Position numbers and translations under genes: made by a program | NCBI RefSeq assembly: GCF_034702125.1 | Contig: NC_085865.1 | Span: 37,262,638-37,326,637 of the forward strand | Direction: 5' to 3' | From: Engraulis encrasicolus | Lineage: Eukaryota; Chordata; Actinopteri; Clupeiformes; Engraulidae | Length of the DNA stretch: 64,000 bases | Shown here: positions 1 through 10,500 of the stretch, piece by piece | Position numbering within the stretch: the first letter of the stretch is position 1 | Layout of the letters: each line of letters begins with the position of its first letter | Notes under the pieces: model-generated | Databases searched by the model: none | The model's input: only the letters and a program-made list of their open reading frames with translations | Told to the model about the DNA's origin: nothing

Positions 1-503
1 TTGCGCGTGCACACACGCACACACGCACACACACACACGCACACACCCACACACACACAGCCGTCCTGTGCACACGCACTCACTCACCAGTGCATGGCAG
101 TTAAGTGTGTTTGTCTGCAGGCATCCGATACGGGGCCTGGGGTGCAGACGGGGGGAAGGCTGACTCTGCACTGGGAGCCCCGTTAATGGGTTTGGGCTCC
201 GGCTTGGCGTGGGGTGGGGATGGGGGATGGGATGGGATGGAGGTGTGTGCGTCTGTACATGCGTGCGTGTGCTCATGCGCCGGGTTAGGATGGAGGACTC
301 TTGTGCGTTGGCGATTGGGGGGCAGGGGGAGTTGGATGCAAAAGGGGCCACAGGCAGCAACAGCAGTAGCAGCCATACAGTAGCCCTGGCACTAGCCGCC
401 AAGGAAATGGGGAGAAAAGCAAGAGCAGGAATATCAATTATGCATCTCTCTACTGCTCTGCTACTACTGCAGTTACTGCTGTGGTCCTAGCCCATCACAC
501 TGT

Positions 504-674
<171 letters not shown>

Positions 675-1017
675 GGGGAAGTTGAGCGCGAGTGAGTGAG
701 TGAGTGAGTGAGTGCACAAGGTGTACTGGGCAGGGCTGGTCGGCTTGCCGTGTGTGTGTGTGTGGGGGGGGGGCAGATTAAATGGGGCTGAAGAAGGTTG
801 GGGTGGTTGTGGGGGGTCACGTTCCAGTATTACACCGCATGGGAGTGTGCGTGCGTGTGTATGTGTTTGCGGGTGTATGTCTGTGTGTGTGTGATGGGAT
901 GGCGTTGTCACGGCGAGAGAGAGCCCATTACTGGTGTGATGGCGCCGCTGCTAAACTGATTACTGCCGGGAGGGAAACCGATCGCCTGGCCCGCCAGAGA
1001 GGAGACGCTGGTTACTC

Positions 1018-2185
1018 ACGCTCTCCTCCTCTTCACTTACGCCTCCTCTCCTCTACTCTTCACTCTCCTGTCTTCTCCTCTCCTCTTCTCCTCTCCTCTA
1101 GGCCCCTTTCCTCCCCTACCCTCCCCTCTCCTCTCCTCTTTTCTCTCCTCCTCTTCTCTCCTCTCCTCTCTCCCCTCCCGTCCTCTTCACTCCCTCTCCT
1201 CTCCTCTCCACTCTCCCCTCCTCTCCTCTCCTTTTCACTCTTCTGTCCTCCTCTCCACTCACGCCTCCCCTCCTCTCCACTCTCCCTCTTCTCTCCTCTT
1301 CACTCTCCCCTCCTCTCCTCCTCTTCACTCTCCCCTCCTCTCCTCCTCCTCCATCCTCTCCACTCTCCCCTCTCTTCTCCTCTCCTCTATTCTCTTCTCC
1401 TATTCTCTCCTCTATTCTCTCCTCCTCTTCTCTCCTCTCCTCCATTCACATCAACTGTCCTCTCCTCTCCCCTCCTCTCCTCTTCACTCTCCTGTCCTGT
1501 CTCCGTTCTCCTCTCTTCTCTGCTCCACTTCTCTCCTCTATTCACATATCCTGTCCTCTCTCCTCTCCTCTCCTCTCCTCTCCTCCCTTATTCTCTCTCT
1601 CCCCTCCCTGTGTCTACTATATCCTCTGCTCTCCTCTGCTCTCCTATCTTCTTCTCCTCTCTTCTTCCCTTTCCACTGCTACTCCTCTCCTCTGTTTTCT
1701 CTCCTCCACTCTTTCCTCTCCTGGCTTACGTTGCTCTCTACCTACCCCGTTCTTTTTCTCATCTCTTCAACTGTTTCTTATCCTCTCCTCTGTAATCTTC
1801 TATTCTGTTTCTTTTCTCTCTCTTCTCCCCCCCCCCCCCCTCACTCTCTATCGCTCGCTCTATCCTACTTTTTTGTCCTCTTCCTCTTCCCTGTTCCCGA
1901 CCTCTCCTCTCCGGCTCTCTTCCCTTCTTCCTCTCTCCCTTCTTCCTCCACCTCTCCCTTCTCTATTATCTCTCCAGGGCCTGCCCTGTGTCCTCTTCTG
2001 TCTTCTTCTGTCCTGCCTCCTCTATTCTCTTCTCTCCTCTTCTCAGTTGTTCCATTACAGCTGTTGTTGGCTCTCTTGTTCAGCATCCTGTGTCCTTTTA
2101 TTTCTCTTTCCTCCTAGCCTTTCTTTTCTCCTCCCCCACCCCCCTCACTCTCCGTCTACCCCTCTGTATCTCTCTCTCCTCAGTG
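1018..2185. repeat. 1.2-kb polypyrimidine (CTCCT)n-like tract
   Basis: The + strand is almost entirely C and T, in irregular CTCCT/TCTCC units, with a C14 run near 1,827-1,840. The long open frames across it are only Ser/Leu/Pro translations of the repeat. The strand asymmetry could favour triplex (H-DNA) structure. Confidence 0.9.
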
Positions 2186-2228
2186 TTCCTCTCCATGCTC
2201 ATCCTAATTAAAACCAGACCGGCCATCA

Positions 2229-2283
2229 GGTGGTGGGTGTGTCCGTGTGTGTGTGTGTGTGTCCGTGTGTGTGTGTGTGTGTG

Positions 2284-2318
<35 letters not shown>

Positions 2319-2384
2319 GTGTGTGTCCGTGTGTGTGTGTGTCCGTGTGTGTGTGCGCCTGTGTGGTGTGCGTGTGTGTGAGCT
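2229..2384. repeat. GT microsatellite with periodic CC interruptions
   Basis: Runs of GT are separated by CCGTGTGT units at irregular spacing, which gives a variant higher-order repeat. Confidence 0.9.
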
Positions 2385-2539
2385 GATACTCCTCCAGTCC
2401 ATGCAGACAGAGGTGTGCAGATGTAAATGGATTTATGCAAACCAGACCCCCGGTGAGGCTTAGCAGCCAGTTGCTCACAGTTGCTATCCCCCAAAAAACA
2501 ACAATATGGCTACTGGCAGCAGAAATATGACCACCACAG

Positions 2540-3643
2540 TTAAAGGATAGTTCCGGCGTAAAATGAAAGTTTCACCATCGCTTTCCCATGCCACATAATG
2601 TATCTAATGATGAGCCATTCCGGGCAATGCCGCGCCGTTATGGAGTTAGCTAATTTTAAGCTTTTTGGTGAAAAACGCAGCCAACGCATCACGGCGGGGC
2701 CAATTATAAACCTATTCTTTTCTGATGTTTCCCCGCTATAAACAACTTCAAAAACGCTACACACTTCATCACAAAGGTCTCGTCAATCAAACCGAGGCAC
2801 AGAGAATGTCATCGGACCACACAATCTTTCACTGGCCAGTGTTTTCAGAGGTGTCTCACTGTTGCAACTCTCTGACCCGGATGCAGGCTACTCAATCAGG
2901 TGGCTAGGTAGGCTAAACATGGTCCGCGGTTCGCACCGGCTACGACCGTAAAATGAAAAGCTGGAACCCCGACCGTTTTCACCGACTGCCACTGTCTAAA
3001 CCAGCCATATTACGGGAATGGCTAATAGCATTAGAAGTGGACGAAACTGGCGTAAAAACCCGGAGGGATCGCTACTACCGTGTGTGCAGGCAGCAGATTT
3101 GAAGAGTTGGAGAGTACAGGTAGGCAGACTACTCTTACAAAGTCATTGCAACACGGTATAATATAACATGGATTTAACTTTGTAATAACACACCACTGGT
3201 GGTGTACTTACATCTGTAAGAGTACTTCTAGTACGACTTTATAAATTCCTCCAGCCCTCCTCCGTTGCGTAATGGTCCTTCTGACCTCGCGCGCCCTGGC
3301 ATCCGGGTCAGAGAGTTGCAACAGTGAGACACCTCTGAAAACACTGGCCAGTGAAAGATTGTGTGGTCCGATGACATTCTCTGTGCCTCGGTTTGATTGA
3401 CGAGACCTTTGTGATGAAGTGTGTAGCGTTTTTGAAGTTGTTTATAGCGGGGAAACATCAGAAAAGAATAGGTTTATAATTGGCCCCGCCGTGATGCGTT
3501 GGCTGCGTTTTTCACCAAAAAGCTTAAAATTAGCTAACTCCATAACGGCGCGGCATTGCCCGGAATGGCTCATCATTAGATACATTATGTGGCATGGGAA
3601 AGCGATGGTGAAACTTTCATTTTACGCCGGAACTATCCTTTAA
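2540..3643. mobile_element. Kolobok-like non-autonomous DNA transposon with 341-bp inverted arms
   Basis: The arms at 2,544-2,884 and 3,299-3,639 are near-perfect inverted copies. The outer tips read AGGATAGTTCCGG and its complement. TTAA stands at both outer edges (2,540-2,543 and 3,640-3,643). The unique centre of about 410 bp holds a short THAP-like open frame. TTAA target sites together with THAP-type transposases are known for the Kolobok superfamily, so that assignment is inferred. No complete transposase is present. The two mirrored open frames of about 75 residues in the arms are translations of the inverted repeat and are not genes. Confidence 0.72.
2953..3102 (+). pseudogene. THAP-domain remnant inside the long-TIR element
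   Basis: A 49-codon frame lies in the loop between the two inverted arms. It carries the order typical of the C-terminal half of a THAP zinc-binding module: FHRLPL, then ILREWL, then a basic stretch and YYRVC, ending at a stop where a His-Phe would be expected. The N-terminal Cys-x-x-Cys half is not recognisable just upstream (2,917-2,952). This looks like a decayed first piece of a THAP-type transposase. Family-level similarity is inferred by eye. A captured host THAP exon is less likely because the fragment is bounded by transposon arms. Confidence 0.55.
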
Positions 3644-4061
3644 GGTACACCCTATGTTGACACTACGTTGTGGAAGCAAAACTGGGAAAAGCGCAATATT
3701 AACCTGTCATCTTTGTCTGTTGCCATTCAAAGCTTTGTGATGGCATTGTTTCCTGCAGAACATTTGTTAAGTTGTTGGGGGTTACTGCACAAACACGTTG
3801 AAAGAGACAAAGCCACAAAGCGTTGTTGGGCTGTTTCAAGGCATGAACGTCATGAGCGACACAAGCAACATTTAGCAGAATGTAAGCATTCTGACTGTCT
3901 GATTGGTATTGCGGCTGTCCCCAAACGGCATCATAACTCATCATAGTATTCGCTGAAGTTCTGTCGCTCGTGGCGCTCAAATCCCCTCTTGTCTCCCAAA
4001 TCGCGTTTGTCTATTTCTAGGTGCTCTATACAAAGTCGATTACTTCTGGCACCGTTGTCGT

Positions 4062-4240
4062 CAGGGCCGTGAATTAACTTTTTTTTGTCACCAGCCAAAA
4101 TGGCTAGTAAATGGTAATCTTACTAGCCAAACACACACTCACTAATTGGTCAAAGTGGCTAGTAAGTTGGTGTTTTCTACCAGCCAAACTGTAATTTCAC
4201 CAGCATTTGGCTGGTCGGCTGGTGTTAATTTTGAGCCCTG
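4062..4240. mobile_element. hAT-type MITE (179 bp)
   Basis: The left tip CAGGGCCGTGAATTAAC pairs with the right tip GTTAATTTTGAGCCCTG as an imperfect inverted repeat. Flanks GTTGTCGT (4,054-4,061) and GTTGTCGC (4,241-4,248) agree at seven of eight bases, the 8-bp target duplication expected of hAT elements. The interior repeats the words GGCTAGTAA and CCAGCCAAA. No coding capacity is seen. Confidence 0.75.
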
Positions 4241-4786
4241 GTTGTCGCTCTTGTTGCCTTTTGTGTGTTCGTGCAGTTAGCCTGTATTAGCCTTTAGCCA
4301 TGTGGCTAATATGCCTAATGATAATTGGAAAGCCTATATTGTCCATCTTCATATGTAATGTCATATGAAAACCCCCCAAAATGGATTATTCGTTAATTTT
4401 TCAAACCAAATTGCAATACGAACCCTTTTATTTTCAGGGGATTTCATCAAGATTGTCAAGGTGGGGCCGTAACTCTAAAGTCCCCGGGATAAACCCTGAT
4501 ATATGGTACTCTTCTGCTTATTCTGCCTTTTTGGGCTTATTGCTGCCTTGTAATCTTGGCAGCAGTGGTGGTGATGAGTGATGGTAGTACGCACTCACAC
4601 TCATAGTGGCCAGTGAGTGAAAAAGTTAATGTCAAGCCATCATGGTACCATCAGATGTTCAGACATCACAGCACAAGATCTCGGTTGAAGTAATGTTGAT
4701 GGTGATTGTATGCACAGGTGTGTACGTCTGTGACCTGAATGAGATGCCACAGCTGTCTACCCGACTGCCCCTCCCTATAACGCACA

Positions 4787-4882
<96 letters not shown>
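4787..4882. repeat. (CA)n microsatellite
   Basis: Pure AC run after an initial CGCACACGCG. Confidence 0.95.
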
Positions 4883-4883
<1 letters not shown>

Positions 4884-5119
4884 CTGCCTCGCCCTTTACT
4901 ATACACAATACACGCAGTACCGTGCACCACACACACATGCACTACACTCACACACGCTGCATGGGCCAATCACGCAGGCAGGCAGGCAGACGTGGCATCA
5001 GACGCCAGCAACTAAACAGCCAACAAGCTCCATTAGGCCAGAGGCAGCTGATTACTGGCCATTAGCATCCCATTAGCATAGCATTGCATCTCATCTCTCT
5101 ACCCCACTCACTGGCAGTG

Positions 5120-5150
5120 GCGTGTGTGTGTGCGTGCGTGTGCGTGCGTG

Positions 5151-5187
<37 letters not shown>

Positions 5188-5197
5188 GTGTGTGCGC

Positions 5198-5264
<67 letters not shown>

Positions 5265-5291
5265 CGTGTGTGTGTGCGTGTGTGTGTGTGA
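5120..5291. repeat. (GT/GCGT)n microsatellite
   Basis: A block of GCGT/TGCG tetranucleotides passes into pure GT and back to GCGT, then GA-rich DNA to about 5,400. Alternating purine-pyrimidine sequence of this kind can adopt Z-DNA. Confidence 0.92.
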
Positions 5292-5644
5292 GAGAGAGGC
5301 AGAGTGCGAGGAAGTGAGAGAGAGTGTGTGAGGGAGAGGGAGCAAGGGAAACGTGTGTGTGTGTTTGAGAGAAAGAGAGAGAGAAGAGAGATGGTGTGAG
5401 TGAGGAGGGGGTTCTTCCATCTGTAGAGGCGTTCAGCCTGGAATACGAGCTGCCCGAGTCAGGCCTGAATATTAATTAATCCTTGTCTATTTATATTTCA
5501 TTTTTCCGACTTGGGGAATAGCCCCCTCGCAACATCCAGCGATTGAATATTCAGCTGTTACTGGTTAATCTGGTACTATTTACCAATTCTTACTGCGTTT
5601 GTGTCTGTGTGTGTCCGTCTGTCTGTCGGTGTGCGCGCATGAGC

Positions 5645-5791
<147 letters not shown>

Positions 5792-6872
5792 CACGCACAT
5801 GTACGATTGTGTATTGCACATGTGTATGTGTGTGTTGTTTAACAGGCAAGGTCTGATATTTAGTTAGGGGTTTCTTGATATTGAGAAGGCTTTGGTCAGT
5901 GGGCATTTAATACATTTTAAAAAAGTATTGACTTGATTCAGTACGGTACCATCGTCTTTTTTTCCCCTGAAACTTTTTTAATTTCCATGTCAACTTTGTC
6001 TAAATCCAGTGACCTTCTCGCTTCCTTCACGCTAATGTGGGTACTTAAAAAAGGGAAAAAGAAAGAGAAAAAGAAAGGAAGTGAAAGGGAGGGAAAAAAG
6101 CAGAAACAAAAAAAAAGCCGTCCCCTTATTAACGCCAGCCGCCGTCACTCAAATGTCACCCCTAATCTCGGGCCACGCCGGGAGCTGCTGCCGTCGTATC
6201 GGATGTTTTTGACCCGCACTCACCCCCGCCGGGCCAGCCCCGAGAAAAATGCCACATTTGTCTCACTCGACCCCCATTGCTTTTATCTGACGACGGAGAG
6301 GAAAGGAGAGAGAGAATGAGAGAAAGGGAGGGAGAGAGAGAGAGAGAGTGTGAAGGAGATCTGACCGCCTGTTACATATTGAGCAGATCTGAGTGTATTG
6401 GACGAAGGATTAGCCAGGATGACGGGGGCGCGCATGCACACACACACACACACACCTCCATCTCATCCCACCCCCACCCCTCCCCACCTCTCCTCCTCAC
6501 CCATCCCCTTCATCGAACCCTGGAAGTAGGACAGGCAGCGGCGATTGTGAGTGTGCAGCGCTGAGCTGTGCTGCACGCTAAGCCCCATTGTGTTTTAAGG
6601 AACTGGCTGGCCCTTTTGAATAGGAAGATGGAGAGGCGAGTTTAACAATGCAGATCTCTCCACCCCTCCCTCCCTCACGCCATCTCTCTCTCCGTTTCTC
6701 CATCCATCTATCTGTCCATCCCCTGTCCTCTTTTCCATGTATCCCCCCCCCCCCCCCCGTCTCTCTCCTGTCCTCCTCCTCTCCTCCTCCCCTCCCCCCC
6801 CGTAGTTGCTTTGCTAAGCTGCCTGATTAACCTTCTCTCCGAGCAACTCTGCAAAGATCAACGCCGAATTCT

Positions 6873-6962
<90 letters not shown>

Positions 6963-7058
6963 CGCACACATTCACACACATACACACACATGCACATGCA
7001 CGCACGCACACACACACACACACAGGCGTACATACACACACACACACACACACACACA
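6873..7058. repeat. (CA)n microsatellite, compound
   Basis: A pure CA run to 6,960 is followed by CA with CATGCACG and CATACA variants. Confidence 0.93.
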
Positions 7059-7196
7059 CCGCTCACATGAAGGTCGCCACCAGTCCTGATGCGGTAGAGA
7101 CGGATTAACGGACTGATAGCATCTTAAGGTGGGAGTAAATGCTTCGAGTTTAAAAACAATAAAGCGAACACACCTGCACCTGCCACTGCCCTAATC

Positions 7197-7219
7197 GCAC
7201 ACACACACACACGCACACA

Positions 7220-7314
<95 letters not shown>

Positions 7315-7344
7315 GTCAACACCCTAACACACCTGCCACCCCAC

Positions 7345-7441
<97 letters not shown>
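7197..7441. repeat. two long (CA)n tracts
   Basis: CA runs at about 7,197-7,312 and 7,347-7,441 flank a 34-nt spacer that contains two CACCTG words. Confidence 0.93.
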
Positions 7442-7442
<1 letters not shown>

Positions 7443-7705
7443 ACTCTCCCTGTCCCCCAACATCTCCCCCACCCCCTCCACCTCCCCACTTCACCTCAGC
7501 TCCCTAATTTGTGGAGGTGCGGGGCGGGCGTCTGAATGGGGAGGTTAATGTCTTAAGAGCGAGGCATGTTTAAGGCAGTGAAAGGAGAACACAGGAGGGG
7601 ATAGGCATTCAGCTGGACCAAAGGATTAGGGGATCGTTATCTGTTCTCCTCTCCTCCATCCTCCTCTCCTCTCCTCTCGCCCGGAAAAGGTGGACGGTGC
7701 CTTGG

Positions 7706-7706
<1 letters not shown>

Positions 7707-7773
<67 letters not shown>
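7707..7773. repeat. (GT)n microsatellite
   Basis: Pure GT run. A (TGCG)n block follows at about 7,829-7,865. Confidence 0.93.
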
Positions 7774-7776
<3 letters not shown>

Positions 7777-7830
7777 CATGTGAGAGGCACAGGGGTGGGG
7801 CTGTATATTTTGGGATGCGGAAAGTGTGTC

Positions 7831-7862
<32 letters not shown>

Positions 7863-8327
7863 TGTGTGTGTGTGTGTGTTGATGTGCACCGCACGGCCTG
7901 AATCACCAAGCTGCCTTTTGTATGGATTTCATTGTGTGGCCCTTTTGTCTTTCAACCGAGGCCTGCGTAGGCATGTGTAATTCTCACTGAAAAAAAAAAT
8001 GAAAAAGGAAACAGAATTCTGTCATCATTGATTGAACAGTTTTACTTTTGTACATACATGCATGTATGCATACTCTAGGGGTGCTCTATATGGGAACTGC
8101 TGTGTCTTGCTTCTTACTGATCTGTTGTGTAGGTCTTGTACAAGAGCATGGTTATGCTTACATGAAAAATAACAAGACCGACACTACAGATTCTCTTCAC
8201 CAGATTTTCCACCAATCAAAATGTCACATGATTCAGCTCTGTAACCATGGCATGCATGAAAGCAGCACGGCTTTCCCTGCCACTCAGTCCATCACACCTT
8301 GGAGATATGCAGAACACCCCCCCCCCT

Positions 8328-8331
8328 CTCC

Positions 8332-8403
<72 letters not shown>

Positions 8404-8496
8404 TTCTCTCTCTCTCTCTCTGTCTCTCTCTCTCTCTCTAGCTCTCTCTCTAGCTCTCTCTCTCTCTTTGTCGCTCTCTCTCTTTGTCTCTCTCTC

Positions 8497-8595
<99 letters not shown>

Positions 8596-8656
8596 GTCTC
8601 TGTCTCTGTCTCTCCCTCTCTCTGTCACTCTCTTCCTTCTTTGTCTCTCTCTTCAT

Positions 8657-8704
<48 letters not shown>

Positions 8705-8705
8705 A

Positions 8706-8766
<61 letters not shown>
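8328..8766. repeat. (CT)n/(CA)n compound tract upstream of an rbm33 exon
   Basis: CT repeats with TCTG and TCTT variants to 8,680, then CA to 8,766. The tract ends 59 bp before a coding exon, so the CT part adds to an unusually long pyrimidine stretch upstream of that splice acceptor. Confidence 0.93.
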
Positions 8767-8768
<2 letters not shown>

Positions 8769-8825
8769 CTTGTTCCCCCTCAGCCACTCATCCCCCTTCC
8801 CCCATGTTCTCCTTGTGTCTCTCAG

Positions 8826-8955
8826 GGCCCGGCTGATTTCCAGCAGCACCACTCGGGGAATTTCGGGCAGCCCCCCCAGCGACCGCCCCATCACCAGGAC
8901 CAGTGGAGGGGACCACCACCCCCCCACCAGGACAGGGAGCCCTTCTTCATCGGAG
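8826..8955 (+). CDS. rbm33: rbm33 coding exon: DQWR / DREPFF block
   Basis: Bounded by a CTCTCAG acceptor and a GAG/GTGAGT donor. It starts in phase 0 and ends one base into a codon. The translation runs from GPADFQQHHSGNFGQPP through DQWRGPPPPHQDREPFF to IGG. The DQWR-Pro-rich-DR(E/D)PFF order matches the same block in vertebrate RBM33, the main ground for naming the gene. RBM33 is a nuclear RNA-binding protein reported to act in mRNA export and as an adaptor for the ALKBH5 m6A demethylase; the role is known from mammals and is inferred here. The upstream exons are outside the window. Confidence 0.9.
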
Positions 8956-9089
8956 GTGAGTGAGAACGGCTTTACAGATACGAGCACACACACACACACA
9001 CTCACACCACATGCACACCACATACAAAAACACATATTCACTTACACATTCACTCGTGCTCTCTCACACACATATTTACTTATTTACAT

Positions 9090-9153
<64 letters not shown>

Positions 9154-9375
9154 TCACTTTCTCACATGCACACACGCACACACACACACTTTCACTTTCT
9201 CACACACACACACACACACTCCTACATACTGCACTCTCATTCTCTCTCACACACACAAACACACCCTTCACCCTCTCAAACAGCCAGTGCAGGGTTAAGT
9301 ATCTTTTGAAGTCCCATTGACCCTCCAGGGCCCACAGGCTCATTATGCCAAGCACCTATAGGCTTTAATTTGCAA

Positions 9376-9410
<35 letters not shown>

Positions 9411-10105
9411 GTGGTAATAATGACCCATGCCCTGCCTTTGCGCAGCCTGGTTACATTTTCTGTTGTGCATGTATTATTAAAATCAAATAAAAGCAAAATT
9501 GTAATGTATGTATGCCTGTGCCGAGGATGTGTGTGTTTGGGCTGGGCACCAACAGCTACGACAGCCGTAATTGTTGGTGTGTGGATGATGGGGGCATGTC
9601 CATACTACTTTTGAGATAAACCTAGCTTGTCCCCACCACTTTTTCACAAATATGCGAAAATGGCATACCCGGACAATTTGCCATTGAAATATCCCTACCA
9701 CTTTCCAAGCCAAACCCCACACCTTTGCTACGATGATACGACTACCTTACACGAAAAATAAAATGTATTGGAGGGTTGAAAGCTATCAGGCTTGGGACAG
9801 TTGCCTGCATTCCATATTTCCTTGAAAACCACCAAAATAAATGTTGCTTGATTTGGCAATTTCAGGCCTAGGAATTAGTCCGTGCTCTAAACCCTGCTAA
9901 TGTGTTGTGTGTTTGTGTATGTGTGTGCGTCTGTCTGTCTGTTTGTTTGTCTGTCTGTCCGCCTGTGTGTAGTGTCCTACATTTTATGTACATGATATGT
10001 TATGTGTTTGTATGGACACCTTTACCTCTCTTGAACTGCGAGAACTGCTGTTTAGCCTCGGGTAAGCACTAATTAAGTAACTTGGTTTGTATTACCCCAA
10101 CGCAG
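8956..10105 (+). other. rbm33: rbm33 intron with CA/GT repeats
   Basis: GT-AG intron of 1,150 bp. It contains CA runs at about 9,094-9,152 and 9,178-9,220, a GT run at about 9,378-9,410, and otherwise unremarkable DNA. A small TGTCTGTCTG patch lies at about 9,930-9,960. No RNA gene or enhancer is recognised. Confidence 0.8.
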
Positions 10106-10500
10106 AGCCACGCTTCCCTGGCCCCGGCCCCCAGCACTTGTTTGACCAGCAGGGCCCCACACCGCTCATGAACAGCAACAACAACGGCCCCCACCCCATG
10201 CCAGGACAGGGGGGCCCCGGCCCACTCAACTTCCCCCAGGGACCCGGTCAGGGACCTGGGGGCGGCGGTGGTGGTGGAGGCCCTGGATTTGGACCCATGG
10301 GTGGGGGGCCTGGTCAAGGCCAGGGGCCCCTGGGTGGATTGTTTAATAGGGACCCACCACCCCGCGGAGGGATGCCCCCCCAGCACGGGGGACCTCCAGG
10401 TGGGCCCCCGGGACCCAGGCCCTTCATGGGGAACAGGCAGCCCTTCCCTCCCCAGCAAGGAGGAGGAGGAGGACCACCCTTCAACCCCTTCGTGCTGCAG
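10106..10500 (+). CDS. rbm33: rbm33 coding exon: Gly/Pro-rich linker
   Basis: Acceptor CAACGCAG and donor CTGCAG/GTACG. It begins with the two bases that complete a Glu codon and ends in phase 0. The translation opens with EPRFPGPGPQHLFDQQGP, equivalent to the EPRFP start of the matching human exon. It then becomes a Gly/Pro-rich low-complexity segment with a run of eight glycines and ends PPFNPFVLQ. No folded domain is expected. Such Pro/Gly/Gln-rich linkers are typical of RBM33 and probably mediate protein-RNA condensation or SH3/WW-type contacts, which is inference. Confidence 0.9.

Noticed and set aside
105..383. Possible upstream rbm33 exon after TGTCTGCAG at 112-120
   Set aside because: The translation has no resemblance to RBM33 and no suitable donor with matching phase was found.
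782..1795. 337-codon open frame
   Set aside because: It crosses a polypyrimidine tract and encodes Ser/Leu/Pro repeats; no splice context or homology.
2540..3643. Two pairs of identical 74-76-codon open frames on opposite strands
   Set aside because: They mirror each other because the element's arms are inverted copies; no protein family is recognised in the arms.
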